From Roseiarcus sp963732155 (GTDB taxonomy: Bacteria; Pseudomonadota; Alphaproteobacteria; Rhizobiales; Beijerinckiaceae), in NCBI GenBank assembly GCA_963732155.1, contig CAVSYB010000013.1, forward strand, positions 186,001 to 250,000: a stretch of 64,000 nt of DNA, read 5' to 3'. The translations under genes and the position numbers were made by a program. This document shows, in pieces, positions 1 through 8,621 of this stretch. The notes under the pieces were generated by a model. That model did not search any database, was not told the origin of the DNA, and saw only the letters and a program-made list of their open reading frames with translations. How positions within the stretch are numbered: the stretch's first letter is position 1; the number at the start of each line of letters is the position of its first letter.

Positions 1-80
1 CCGGCCCGCGTCAATCTAAGGAGTGCGGCGGGGCGGCCGCAAGCGACCGGAACGCGAACGCCGGGGGATCCGGAGCCCCC

Positions 81-2165
81 TCAGCCCCACATCGCGCGCA
101 TGCGCGCCGCCAGATCGACGCGCGGGCCGTCCTTGGCGCGCCTATCCTCCGCCTGCGCCGCCGGCCAGGCGATCCGCTCGAACAGCCCCAGCAGTTCGGC
201 CGGGATGAAGCGCGAGCGGCTGGCCAGCACGTGGCGGTCGCCGCCGCGGGGCTGGCCATGCACGAAAAAGCGCTGCGGGACGATCAGCGACAGTTCATCG
301 CGCGCTCTCGTCATCGCCACATAGAGCAGGCGCCGCTCTTCCTCGATCTCGTCGGTCGATCCGGTGGCGAGATCCGAGGGAATGCAGCCGTCGACGACGT
401 TGAGCACGAACACCGAGCGCCATTCCTGTCCCTTGGCCGAATGAATCGTCGACAGGATCAGATAATCCTCGTCGCGATGGGGCGGCCCCGATTCGTCGCT
501 CGCCGCTTCCGGCGGGTCGAGCGTCAGCTCCGCGAGGAACCGCTCGCGCGAGGGAAAGGTCGCCCCGATGCGCTCCAGCGCCTCGAGGTCGGCGAGCCTT
601 GTCGCGGCGTCCTCATGGCGCCGCTCGATATGCGGGCGCAGCCACGCCACGGCCTCCCCCAGATCGGCCGGCCAGGGCGCGCGGCGCGCCGACAGACTGC
701 GCATCAACGCCGCGAACGGCGTCAAATCCTCGCGCGTTTTGGCCGGCGCGGCGAAGGCGCCGAGCGTCGCAAAACCGTCGTCGCCGCCGGCGGCTTCGAC
801 GATCCTTTCGGCGGTCGCCGGGCCGACGCCGGGCAGCAGTTGCGCGACCCGAAAACCGGCGACGCGGTCGCGCGGGTTCTGCGCGAAGCGCAGGATCGCC
901 AGCGCATCCTTGACATGCGCGGCGTCGAGGAATTTCAGGCCGCCGAATTTGACGAACGGGATGTTCCGCCGCGTCAGCTCCAGCTCCAGCGCCGCGCTGT
1001 GATGGGACGCGCGAAACAACACCGCCTGCGATTTCAAACCGGCCCCCGCTTCGCGATTCTCGAGGACGCGTGTGGCGACATAGCGCGCCTGGTCGGCCTC
1101 CTCGCCGACGGTCGCCAGGACGGGCAGGACGCCCGAGGCGCGATCGGTCCACAGGTCCTTGGCGAAGCGTTGCGCGCTGAGGCCGATCACCGCATTGGAG
1201 GCCGCGAGGATCGGTTTGGTCGAGCGATAATTGCGGTCGAGCGTGACGAGTCTGGCTGGCGGGTCGAAGGCGCCGGGAAAGTCGAGAATGTTGCGCACCG
1301 TGGCGGCGCGAAACGAGTAGATCGATTGCGCGTCGTCGCCGACCACCGTCAATCCTCGCCCACGCGGGCGCAGCGCGAGCACGATCTCGCCCTGTAGACG
1401 ATTGGTGTCCTGGTATTCGTCGACGAGCAGGTGGTCGAAACGGCCGGCGACCTCGGCGGCGATGCCCGGCTCCCGCATCATCTGCGCGAAATAGAGCAGG
1501 AGATCGTCGTAATCGAGCACGTTCTGGCGCTGCTTGGCTTCGACGTAGGAGGCGAACAGGCCGCGCAATTCCTCCTCGAATCCGGCGCACCAGGGGAAAT
1601 GCCTGGCGAGCGTTTCGCCGAGCGCGGCGCGGCTGTTGACGGCGCGCGAATAGATGGCGAGGCATGTTCCCTTGGTCGGAAAGCGCGCCTTGAGGTTCGA
1701 CAGGCCGCGCTCGTGCCGCGCATAGTTGATCAGATCCGCCGAATCCTCGCGGTCGTGGATGGTGAACTGCGGATCGAGGCCGAGGCGCAGGGCGTAGTCG
1801 CGCAAGAGTTGGGCGCCGATCGAATGAAACGTGCCGGCGAAGGCGGGCGTCGCGGCGGCGGCGGCGTCGGGCGCCAGCCGGCGCGCCAGCAGGCGTTGCA
1901 CGCGCCGGTTGAGCTCGCCCGCCGCGCGCCGCGAAAAGGTCGCGAGCATGATCCGTTTGGGGTCGGCGCCGCCGAGAATCAGATGCGCGACGCGGTGCGC
2001 CAGCATGTTGGTCTTGCCGGAGCCGGCCCCGGCGATCACCAGCAGCGGGGGCGGGCCGTCGGGCTCGCCGGCGCCGTGCTCGACGGCGAGCCGCTGGGCC
2101 TCGTTCAGTTGGTCAGGAGCGCCGAAGGCGAGCGGAGCGGGGGCGCGAATCACGGCTGACGTCAT
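81..2165 (-). CDS. UvrD/Rep-family ATP-dependent DNA helicase
   Basis: Superfamily 1 helicase that would unwind duplex DNA 3'->5' using ATP, acting in repair or replication restart. Seen: Walker A AGAGSGKT near residues 45-52, DEYQDT (motif II) near 249-254, GDDAQSIYSFRAA (motif III), NYRST (motif IV) and late motifs STIHSAKGQEW and LLYVAMTRARDEL. All core motifs are present in about 694 residues, in the family range. An in-frame TTG lies four codons upstream (2177). ATG 2165 is preferred as a standard codon, although the G-rich stretch in front of it is very close. It lies alone, divergent from nothing obvious, with the MFS gene upstream on the same strand. Whether it is UvrD, PcrA or a shorter UvrD2-like paralogue cannot be settled by eye. 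Confidence 0.93.
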   Translation of the reverse strand: MTSAVIRAPAPLAFGAPDQLNEAQRLAVEHGAGEPDGPPPLLVIAGAGSGKTNMLAHRVAHLILGGADPKRIMLATFSRRAAGELNRRVQRLLARRLAPDAAAAATPAFAGTFHSIGAQLLRDYALRLGLDPQFTIHDREDSADLINYARHERGLSNLKARFPTKGTCLAIYSRAVNSRAALGETLARHFPWCAGFEEELRGLFASYVEAKQRQNVLDYDDLLLYFAQMMREPGIAAEVAGRFDHLLVDEYQDTNRLQGEIVLALRPRGRGLTVVGDDAQSIYSFRAATVRNILDFPGAFDPPARLVTLDRNYRSTKPILAASNAVIGLSAQRFAKDLWTDRASGVLPVLATVGEEADQARYVATRVLENREAGAGLKSQAVLFRASHHSAALELELTRRNIPFVKFGGLKFLDAAHVKDALAILRFAQNPRDRVAGFRVAQLLPGVGPATAERIVEAAGGDDGFATLGAFAAPAKTREDLTPFAALMRSLSARRAPWPADLGEAVAWLRPHIERRHEDAATRLADLEALERIGATFPSRERFLAELTLDPPEAASDESGPPHRDEDYLILSTIHSAKGQEWRSVFVLNVVDGCIPSDLATGSTDEIEEERRLLYVAMTRARDELSLIVPQRFFVHGQPRGGDRHVLASRSRFIPAELLGLFERIAWPAAQAEDRRAKDGPRVDLAARMRAMWG

Positions 2166-2470
2166 GCCCCACAGCAATCATGTTTCGCCTTTTGTTCGCA
2201 AGATAATCCGCGACGGTGCGCGGAACCCCCGCCAGGCCGGCGAACGCACCGGCCGCGATTTGTCTGCGCGGGCGAAAATGCGGCGCTGGGGGCTGATCAG
2301 CGAACGGCGCCCCGGATGCGATCGTTAACTCGCAGTCTGCCCGCGGATGGCGACGATCGCGCTCGGAATCGGCGTTGTCGATCGCGGCTCCTTCCTTTGC
2401 GCTCGCCGAGACGGGCGGTCCGACGAGGGCTTGGGCGAGCGCCCCCGCGGCGGCGCGCGGAGCCACCGGC
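2166..2470. other. intergenic region, no gene seen
   Basis: About 305 bases between the helicase start and the end of the MFS gene. Open frames here are extensions or shadows of the two flanking genes. I see no RNA gene or convincing promoter. The helicase promoter presumably lies here. Confidence 0.5.
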
Positions 2471-3733
2471 TCACAGCCGCCTTGAGCGGATGTCCGGCAG
2501 GAAGAAGGTCAGCAAGCCGATCGCCGGCAGGAACGCGCAGACGTTGTAGACGAGCGTCAGGCTGGTCAGGTCGGCGAGTTCGCCGAGCACCGCCGCGCCG
2601 ATGCCGCCAAGGCCGAACGAAAGCCCGAAGAACAGCCCGGCGATCGCCCCGACGTTGCCGGGCACCAGCTCCTGTCCATAGACCACGATCGCCGAAAACG
2701 CCGAGGCGAGGATCAGGCCGATTGCGAGGCTGTCGGCCGCCGTCCAGAACAGGTTGAGGTGCGGCAGGGCCAGGGTGAAAGGCAGCACGCCGACGATCGA
2801 GGCCCAGATCACGAACTTGCGGCCGAAGCGGTCGCCGATCGGCCCGCCGATGAAGGTCCCCGCCGCCGCAGCGGCGAGGAAGACGAACAGGTAGATCTGC
2901 AATTCCTGCACCGACGTGTGGAAGGTCTGGATAAGATAGAAGGTGTAGTAGCTCGACAGGCTCGAAAGATAGAAAACCTTCGAGATCATCAGCACGACCA
3001 GCACGGTGATCGAGCGGACGACGATCCTGCGAGGCAGCGCGGGCGGCGCGGCGGCGGAGGCGGCCCGCGGCGCGGCGCGGCGCGCCGCGTACCATTGGCT
3101 GACGCGCGTTAATATGACGATGGCGATCAGCGCCAATGCGCTGAACCAAACGACCGAGGTCTGGCCATACGGCACGACGATGAAGGCGGCCATCAGCGGC
3201 CCGAGCGACTGGCCGAAATTGCCGCCGACCTGGAACAGCGATTGCGCGAAGCCGTGGCGTCCGCCCGACGCCGCGCGCGCCACGCGCGAGGACTCGGGGT
3301 GAAAGATCGCCGAGCCGATCCCGATCATCGCGACCGAAACGAGCAGCAGCGGATAGCCGCGTCCGAACGCCAGCAGCGCCAGGCCGCAAAGCGTGAAGAG
3401 CATCGCCACGGGAAGCGAATAGGGCTGCGGGCGCCGGTCGGTGTAGAGACCGATGAACGGCTGCAGCAGCGACGCCGTGCCCTGGAAGGTTAGAGTGATG
3501 AGTCCGGTCTCGAAGAAAGTGAGGCCGAGCTGGTCGCGAAACACCGGATAGAGCGCCGGGGCGAGCGACTGCATCATGTCGTTGAGCATGTGCGAGACGC
3601 TGATCGCCGCGAGAATGCTCAGGGTCGTCGTTTCCGCGACGCGACGGCTGACGCGGCCCGGAACAGGCGTTTCCAGCGCCCGGGTGGAGGATTCTTGCGC
3701 TGCGCTCAAGGGGGAAGTTCCGTGGAAAATCAC
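2471..3733 (-). CDS. MFS transporter, Fsr (fosmidomycin resistance)-like
   Basis: Predicted 12-helix major facilitator exporter in the inner membrane, 420 residues. Early residues HMLNDMMQSLAPALYPVF and the stretch GSAIFHPESSRVARAASGGR resemble Fsr/YfnC-type transporters, in which helix 1 carries a conserved H-x-x-N-D and a later loop carries the FHPE motif. A second half with GDRFGRK matches the repeated MFS loop. The start is a GTG at 3733 without a strong ribosome site. A later start would cut into the first conserved helix, so the true start lies at or just after this point. Substrate unknown; Fsr proteins export small drugs or metabolites. Confidence 0.85.
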   Translation of the reverse strand: MIFHGTSPLSAAQESSTRALETPVPGRVSRRVAETTTLSILAAISVSHMLNDMMQSLAPALYPVFRDQLGLTFFETGLITLTFQGTASLLQPFIGLYTDRRPQPYSLPVAMLFTLCGLALLAFGRGYPLLLVSVAMIGIGSAIFHPESSRVARAASGGRHGFAQSLFQVGGNFGQSLGPLMAAFIVVPYGQTSVVWFSALALIAIVILTRVSQWYAARRAAPRAASAAAPPALPRRIVVRSITVLVVLMISKVFYLSSLSSYYTFYLIQTFHTSVQELQIYLFVFLAAAAAGTFIGGPIGDRFGRKFVIWASIVGVLPFTLALPHLNLFWTAADSLAIGLILASAFSAIVVYGQELVPGNVGAIAGLFFGLSFGLGGIGAAVLGELADLTSLTLVYNVCAFLPAIGLLTFFLPDIRSRRL

Positions 3734-3875
3734 CGGCCCCGCGAATGGCGGCGCTCAGTCGGGGGCGAGCCATGTGCATAGCGCGCGACCGGGCCGACCG
3801 CCAATGCCTCGTCGGCATGGCGGCCATGCCTCAGTCGGTGGGCTGGCATGTCAGCGCGCCGCCTTCGCCGCGTCG

Positions 3876-3894
3876 AAAAGGCCCGCCGGGGGCG
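3876..3894 (-). terminator. weak candidate terminator after infC
   Basis: Read on the minus strand, a GCCC/GGGC stem with a five-base loop is followed by CTTTT just beyond the infC stop. The stem is short, so this is a tentative call. Confidence 0.35.
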
Positions 3895-3905
3895 CTTGCG
3901 AGCCG

Positions 3906-4445
3906 CTAGCGGGGCGCCAGCACCATCACCATCTGGCGTCCCTCCATCAACGGTTCGGCCTCGACCTTGGCGATGGTCGCCGTCTCATTGCGGACCCGAA
4001 GCAGCAATTTGTAGCCGATGTCCTGATGGGCCATTTCGCGGCCGCGAAACCGCAAAGTGACCTTCACCTTGTCGCCTTCGTCGAAGAAGCGGCGCACCGA
4101 TCTCATTTTCACTTCGTAATCGTGATCGTCAATGCCCGGGCGCAGCTTGATCTCTTTGATTTCGACCACTTTTTGTTTCTTGCGCGCCTCCGCGGACTTC
4201 TTCTGTTCGAGGAAGCGGAACTTGCCGAAGTCGAGAATCTTGCAGACCGGCGGCTCGGCGTTGGGAACGATCTCGACCAGATCGAGCGAGGCCTCGTCGG
4301 CGAGCTGCTGGGCCTGGGCGATCTCGACAACGCCGCGATTATGTCCCTCGGCGTCGATCAGTTGAACCGTGTTGGCGCGAATGTCGCGATTGATGCGCGG
4401 CCCCCCTTTCTCCGGAGTCGCTTGGGCTTTCATGGGACGACGAAT
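3906..4445 (-). CDS. infC: translation initiation factor IF-3, probable ATT start
   Basis: IF-3 binds the 30S subunit, prevents early 50S joining and proofreads the start codon. The product has GPRINRDIRANTVQLID, the hallmark EPPVCKILDFGKF (N-domain) and a C-domain with KVTLRFRGREMAHQDIG, full length. The first ATG is at 4433, but its distance to the only good ribosome site (AGGAG at 4453-4457) is 19 bases. An in-frame ATT at 4445 sits 7 bases from that site and adds the residues M-R-R-P before MKA, as in rhizobial IF-3 proteins, which begin MRRP. infC of Escherichia coli also starts with AUU and is autoregulated through it. I therefore use 4445 (179 residues). Confidence 0.95.
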   Translation of the reverse strand: MRRPMKAQATPEKGGPRINRDIRANTVQLIDAEGHNRGVVEIAQAQQLADEASLDLVEIVPNAEPPVCKILDFGKFRFLEQKKSAEARKKQKVVEIKEIKLRPGIDDHDYEVKMRSVRRFFDEGDKVKVTLRFRGREMAHQDIGYKLLLRVRNETATIAKVEAEPLMEGRQMVMVLAPR

Positions 4446-4457
4446 GGCTTGTCTCCT
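4443..4457 (-). promoter_or_regulatory. ribosome site plus ATT start codon of infC
   Basis: AGGAG (4453-4457) followed by seven bases and ATT (4443-4445) on the minus strand. This spacing is ideal, whereas the downstream ATG at 4433 is too far. A non-canonical start is the known device by which IF-3 represses its own translation. Confidence 0.75.
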
Positions 4458-4595
4458 AGGGCTGTTGAAACGAACGGGTTGCGATAAACACCAACGCCCC
4501 CGCGGCGAGGCGCAGCGAGGAACACACGGGAATGTGATGTTCCATGGTTCGCGGCGTCAAGTCAATCGCGCGACGAAGCCGCTCCGACGAGGCCC

Positions 4596-5591
4596 TTACA
4601 ACATGCTCGGCAGCACCCGATCGGGCGGGCGATGACCGTCCATGAAAGTCTTGATGTTGATGATGACTTTCTCGCCCATGTCGTTGCGGCCCTCGTTGGT
4701 CGCCGAGCCCATGTGGGGCAGCAGAATCACCTTGCCGCTCTGGGCGAGCTGGACGAGCTTTTCGGATACGGCTGGCGCGTGTTCGAACACATCGAGGCCG
4801 GCGCCGGCGATTTCGTCGGCCTCCAGCATCCGGGTCAGAGCGTTTTCGTCGATCACTTCGCCGCGCGCCGTGTTGACGATGATGGCGTCGGGCCGCAGAT
4901 ATTTCAACCGCCGCGCCGAAAGCAGATGATAGGTGGCGGGCGTATGGGGACAATTGACCGAGACGATGTCCATGCGCGCCAGCATCTGGTCGAGCGAATC
5001 CCAATAGGTCGCCTCGAGCGACTCCTCGACCTCGGCGGGCAGGCGCCGGCGGTTGTGATAATGAATCGACAGGCCGAAGGCGCGCGCCCGCCGCGCGAGA
5101 GCCTGCCCGATTCGACCCATGCCGAGGATGCCCAGGCGCTTGCCGGTGATTCGCCGTCCCAGCATCCAGGTCGGCGACCAGCCGGCCCAGCGGCCCTCGG
5201 GAATGATCCGCGCGCCTTCCACAAGGCGGCGGGCGGTCGACAGGATCAACGCCATCGTCATGTCGGCGGTGTCCTCGGTCAGCACGCCGGGCGTGTTGGT
5301 GACGGTGATGCCGCGCCGCAGCGCAGAAGTGACGTCGACATTGTCGACGCCGTTGCCGAAATTGGCGATGAGCTTCATTTGCTCACCAGCCTGGGCGATC
5401 ATGCCGGCGTTGATCTGGTCGGTTATGGTGGGCACCAGCACGTCGGCGCTGCGCATCGCCTCGGCGATTTCGCTCTCGCTCATCGGCGCGTCTTCGACGT
5501 TCAAGCGCGCGTCGAACAATTCGCGCATGCGCGTCTCGACGAGGTTGGGCAGCCGGCGCGTCACGACGACGAGGGGTTTCTTTTTGGTCAT
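4596..5591 (-). CDS. D-2-hydroxyacid dehydrogenase (glyoxylate/hydroxypyruvate reductase-like)
   Basis: NAD(P)-dependent oxidoreductase of the D-isomer 2-hydroxyacid family, 331 residues. Seen: Rossmann motif GILGMGRIGQALARRA near residue 160, NTARGEVID with the catalytic Arg region, and LLPHMGSATNEGR with the catalytic His. The pattern GNGVDNVD and the length fit glyoxylate reductase (GRHPR-like) better than SerA, because no C-terminal ACT domain is present. The upstream extension to 5747 is not used: ATG 5591 is preceded by AAAGGGGGC and starts MTKKKPLVVVTRR, typical of the family. Substrate is inferred only. It stands between infC and the divergent SH3 gene. Confidence 0.88.
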   Translation of the reverse strand: MTKKKPLVVVTRRLPNLVETRMRELFDARLNVEDAPMSESEIAEAMRSADVLVPTITDQINAGMIAQAGEQMKLIANFGNGVDNVDVTSALRRGITVTNTPGVLTEDTADMTMALILSTARRLVEGARIIPEGRWAGWSPTWMLGRRITGKRLGILGMGRIGQALARRARAFGLSIHYHNRRRLPAEVEESLEATYWDSLDQMLARMDIVSVNCPHTPATYHLLSARRLKYLRPDAIIVNTARGEVIDENALTRMLEADEIAGAGLDVFEHAPAVSEKLVQLAQSGKVILLPHMGSATNEGRNDMGEKVIINIKTFMDGHRPPDRVLPSML

Positions 5592-5815
5592 ATCGGCGCC
5601 CCCTTTCGGCTCGATGATCCGATCCGCGCGAACCGCTCCAGGTTCGCCAAAATCGAGCTCCGCCTCCGCGATTTTACGCCTCGTTAACGCCGACGGCGGC
5701 AGATGGGTTTCGGCGAGCGGACGGCGCTGCGCGCCCTCGCCTCCCAAGGCCTCTCTAACAGATGGCGGGGCAAAGACAAGGACCGCGGCCGTGCGTCAAC
5801 TGTGATGGGGGCGGG

Positions 5816-6352
5816 ATGAGACGGGGCGAAGTTGGAACGATCTGGCGCGCGCTGCTTTTTCTGGTGTTCGGCGTGGCGCTGGTCCAGCCGACGAGCGCGC
5901 CTTTGGCCGAGCAGACCGGCACGGCGACCGGTCTGCCGATTCCCCGCTATGTCAGCCTGAAGACCGATCGGGTCAACCTGCGCGAAGGCCCCTCGAAGGA
6001 GCACGCCACGACGTGGGTGTTCCAGCGCGCCGGTCTGCCGGTCGAAATCACCGCCGAATTCGAGACCTGGCGCAGGGTGCGCGATTCGGAAGGCGCGGAG
6101 GGATGGGTCCTGCATTCGCTGCTTTCAGGCCGGCGCACCGCGCTGGTCGCGCCATGGAAGAAGGGCGAGGACTTCAAACTCTTCACCGCGCCGCGCGAGA
6201 GCGCCGACCTCGCGGCGACCTTGCAGTCCGGCGTCATCGGCAGTATCCGGACCTGCGACGGCGCTTGGTGCCTGATCGATGGCGAGGGCTTCAAGGGCTA
6301 TATTCAGCAGTCCAATCTCTGGGGCGTCTATCCTGGCGAGAAGCTCGACTAG
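5816..6352 (+). CDS. SH3-domain secreted protein
   Basis: Exported protein of about 178 residues with an N-terminal signal or anchor helix (WRALLFLVFGVALVQP), then two bacterial SH3-like repeats: YVSLKTDRVNLREGPS...GWVLHSLLSG and a second ending GYIQQSNLWGVYPGE. Such proteins (SH3_4 type) are found in the alphaproteobacterial periplasm, probably as cell-wall binders. ATG 5816 is chosen over 5762 because GGGGGCGGG lies just upstream and it places the hydrophobic helix at the N-terminus. It precedes regB, whose annotated start overlaps its end. Confidence 0.78.
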   Translation: MRRGEVGTIWRALLFLVFGVALVQPTSAPLAEQTGTATGLPIPRYVSLKTDRVNLREGPSKEHATTWVFQRAGLPVEITAEFETWRRVRDSEGAEGWVLHSLLSGRRTALVAPWKKGEDFKLFTAPRESADLAATLQSGVIGSIRTCDGAWCLIDGEGFKGYIQQSNLWGVYPGEKLD

Positions 6353-7751
6353 GCGTCTGTTTCTGGGCTGGCGCGGCGCGTGGCGGGAATCGCCGGCGTC
6401 CGGCCCGGCCGGCGACGATTTCGGCCAACGCGCGCGCCGGTTGCGCGTCGACACGCTGATCCGCCTGCGATGGCTGGCGGTGGCCGGCCAATCGGTCGCC
6501 GTCCTGGTGACCCGCGTCGGCCTCGGCTTCGACCTGCCGATCGTCTGGTGCTTCCTTTGCATCGGCATGTCGGCGCTGCTCAATTTCGGGCTCAGGCTGC
6601 GCTTTCCCGTCAGTCAGCGGCTCGACGATCGATGGGCGGCGACCATCCTCGGCTTCGACGTCCTCCAGCTCGCGGCGCTGCTGTTCCTGACGGGCGGCCT
6701 GATCAATCCGTTCTCGATCCTGTTTCTCGCCCCCGTGATGATTTCGGCGGCGTCGCTGCCATTGCGGCGCACCCTCGTCCTGCTGTCGCTGGCCCTGGCC
6801 TGCGCCACCGTCTTGACGTTCTGGCATCGCCCATTGCCGTGGACGGAGGATGGCGGTCTGCATCTGCCGATGCTGTACGGCGTCGCCATCTGGGTGGCGA
6901 TCGCGGTCGGCGCGGCGTTCATCACCATCTACGCCTACCGCGTCGCCGAGGAAGCGCGGCTGCTCGCCGGCGCCCTCAACGCCACGGAGCTGGTGCTGGC
7001 GCGCGAGCAGCACCTCTCCCAGCTCGACGGGCTGGCGGCGGCGGCGGCCCACGAGCTCGGCACCCCTCTGGCCACGGTCGCGCTGGTGGTCACCGAGATG
7101 ACGAGGCAGAACCCGCCCCCCGGCGCCTTCGCCGATGATTTGCGCCTGCTCGAGCAGGAGGTCGGCCGTTGCCGCGCCATCCTCGGCAAGCTCGCCTCGC
7201 TCGGCGAAGACGGCGCCGGCCCGCTGGAAGAATTGAGCCTCAGCCATCTGATCGAGGAAATCGCCGCGCCGCACCGCCATTTCGGCGTCGCCATCGCGAT
7301 CGATATCGACGGCGCGGGCGCGGAGCCGGTCTGTCGCCGAAATCCGGGCATGCTTTATGGGCTCGGCAATATCGCGGAGAATGCGGTGGACTTCGCCAGT
7401 CGGCGCGTTCGCATCGCCGCGTCCTGGAACGACGAAACGGTGAAGATCGTCATCGCCGACGACGGCCCCGGCGTCGCGCCGCAGGTTCTGGCGCGGATGG
7501 GCGAGCCCTATATCGCCGCCCGGGGCGCGGCCCAGCAGGAGGGGCGCGAGACCGGCGGCGGCCTCGGGCTCGGCCTGTTCATCGCCAAGACCTTGCTGGA
7601 GCGGTCCGGCGGCGAACTGACGATCGTCAACGCGCCTGCGCCGGCGACGGGCGCCGAGGCGACGGTGACCTGGCCGCGAGCGTCGTTCGAACGAGGTCGA
7701 CAGAAGCGTCAGCAGCCAATAGAAGGAGGCGCCGTCCCCGTCGCGCGGTGA
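6279..7751 (+). CDS. regB: redox-sensing histidine kinase RegB/PrrB/ActS
   Basis: Membrane sensor kinase of the RegB-RegA system, which controls energy-related genes (photosynthesis, nitrogen and carbon fixation, respiration) in response to redox state. Seen: about six hydrophobic segments, the quinone-sensing motif GGLINPF, the H-box AAAAAHELGTPLAT with His258, and Cys298 exactly 40 residues later, the spacing of the redox-active Cys265 from His225 in Rhodobacter RegB. N, G1 and G2 boxes (NIAENAVDFA, DDGPGV, GGGLGLGLFIAK) are complete. The only ATG (6279) overlaps the SH3 gene by 74 bases, and the conserved part begins near VDTLIRLRWLAVAGQ, so the true start is uncertain. Confidence 0.92.
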   Translation: MARASRAIFSSPISGASILARSSTRRLFLGWRGAWRESPASGPAGDDFGQRARRLRVDTLIRLRWLAVAGQSVAVLVTRVGLGFDLPIVWCFLCIGMSALLNFGLRLRFPVSQRLDDRWAATILGFDVLQLAALLFLTGGLINPFSILFLAPVMISAASLPLRRTLVLLSLALACATVLTFWHRPLPWTEDGGLHLPMLYGVAIWVAIAVGAAFITIYAYRVAEEARLLAGALNATELVLAREQHLSQLDGLAAAAAHELGTPLATVALVVTEMTRQNPPPGAFADDLRLLEQEVGRCRAILGKLASLGEDGAGPLEELSLSHLIEEIAAPHRHFGVAIAIDIDGAGAEPVCRRNPGMLYGLGNIAENAVDFASRRVRIAASWNDETVKIVIADDGPGVAPQVLARMGEPYIAARGAAQQEGRETGGGLGLGLFIAKTLLERSGGELTIVNAPAPATGAEATVTWPRASFERGRQKRQQPIEGGAVPVAR

Positions 7752-7790
7752 GGGAGACCGCCGCGGCCGGGCTGCGTTGCGAGCGTGGGC

Positions 7791-8366
7791 ATGGAACGCA
7801 CCGGTGACATCCAGGACCAGGCCGCGTCCGAATCGCCGTCGGGCGACAGGTCGCTGCTGATCGTCGACGACGACAAGCCGTTCGCGGCGCGGCTGGCGCG
7901 AGCGATGGAGTCGCGCGGGTTCGTCGTCGAGACGGCGGGCGGCGTCGCCGAGGGGCTCGGCGCCATTGCGGCCCGGCCGCCGGCCTTCGCGGTGATCGAT
8001 CTGCGGCTCGGCGACGGCAGCGGGCTGGACGTGATGCGGGCGCTGAAGGCGGCGCGGCCGCTGGCGCGGGCGATCATTCTGACCGGCTACGGCGCCATCG
8101 CCACCGCGGTTACGGCGGTGAAGCTCGGCGCCTTCGATTATCTGGCCAAGCCGGTCGACGCCGTCGAGATCACCGCGGCGCTGATGGGCGGCCCGTCCGG
8201 GCGCCCCCCGGGAGCCGAACTTCCGATGTCCGCCGACCGGGTGCGCTGGGAGCACATCCAGCGTATCTATGAATCGTGCGAGCGCAACGTCTCGGAGACA
8301 GCGCGTCAGTTGAACATGCACCGGCGGACGCTGCAGCGCATTTTGGCCAAACGCGCGCCGCACTGA
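7791..8366 (+). CDS. regA: redox response regulator RegA/PrrA/ActR
   Basis: Cognate regulator of RegB, 191 residues. An N-terminal receiver domain holds the acidic pocket IVDDDKP and phospho-acceptor Asp70 in FAVIDLRLGDGSGLD. The C-terminus is a Fis-type helix-turn-helix (RIYESCERNVSETARQLNMH, then RRTLQRILAKR), the near-invariant RegA/ActR DNA-binding helix. ATG 7791 is preferred over an in-frame GTG at 7785. It follows regB by 39 bases, consistent with one transcript. Confidence 0.93.
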   Translation: MERTGDIQDQAASESPSGDRSLLIVDDDKPFAARLARAMESRGFVVETAGGVAEGLGAIAARPPAFAVIDLRLGDGSGLDVMRALKAARPLARAIILTGYGAIATAVTAVKLGAFDYLAKPVDAVEITAALMGGPSGRPPGAELPMSADRVRWEHIQRIYESCERNVSETARQLNMHRRTLQRILAKRAPH

Positions 8367-8532
8367 AACGGCGCGAGTCCGGGCGCCATTTTCGATCCGC
8401 GCCAGGGATACAGGCCTCGCGCGTTGCGCAAAAACGCGCCACGGCGCCCAAACCTTGCGCGCCGCCCCTTGGCGAGACGCGCGTTTCAGCCGCATCCGGG
8501 TTTCAAAACGGCGGCGCGCGCCGCGGCCGGGG

Positions 8533-8548
8533 TGGCATAGGGCTTGCG
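8533..8548 (+). promoter_or_regulatory. sigma-54 (-24/-12) promoter of the urt operon
   Basis: TGGCATAGGGCTTGCG has the invariant GG and GC separated by exactly 10 bases and lies about 75 bases before urtA. Sigma-54 with NtrC is the usual nitrogen-limitation switch for urea transporters in proteobacteria. I did not find a clear NtrC palindrome upstream. Confidence 0.7.
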
Positions 8549-8621
8549 TCTTGCGGAGGCCCCAAAGCGGGCGTCAACCTCAAGCCGGCATGAAACCGGC
8601 GCATCGAAGACGGGGTCTCTC

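Noticed and set aside
231..1397. Long plus-strand open frame inside the helicase gene
   Set aside because: Arg/Ala/Gly-rich shadow of the minus-strand helicase, whose motifs are all present; typical of high-GC DNA.
6291..8495. 734-codon minus-strand open frame over regB and regA
   Set aside because: Composition is Arg/Asp/Gly/His rich and repetitive with no domain. The opposite strand carries clear RegB and RegA motifs.
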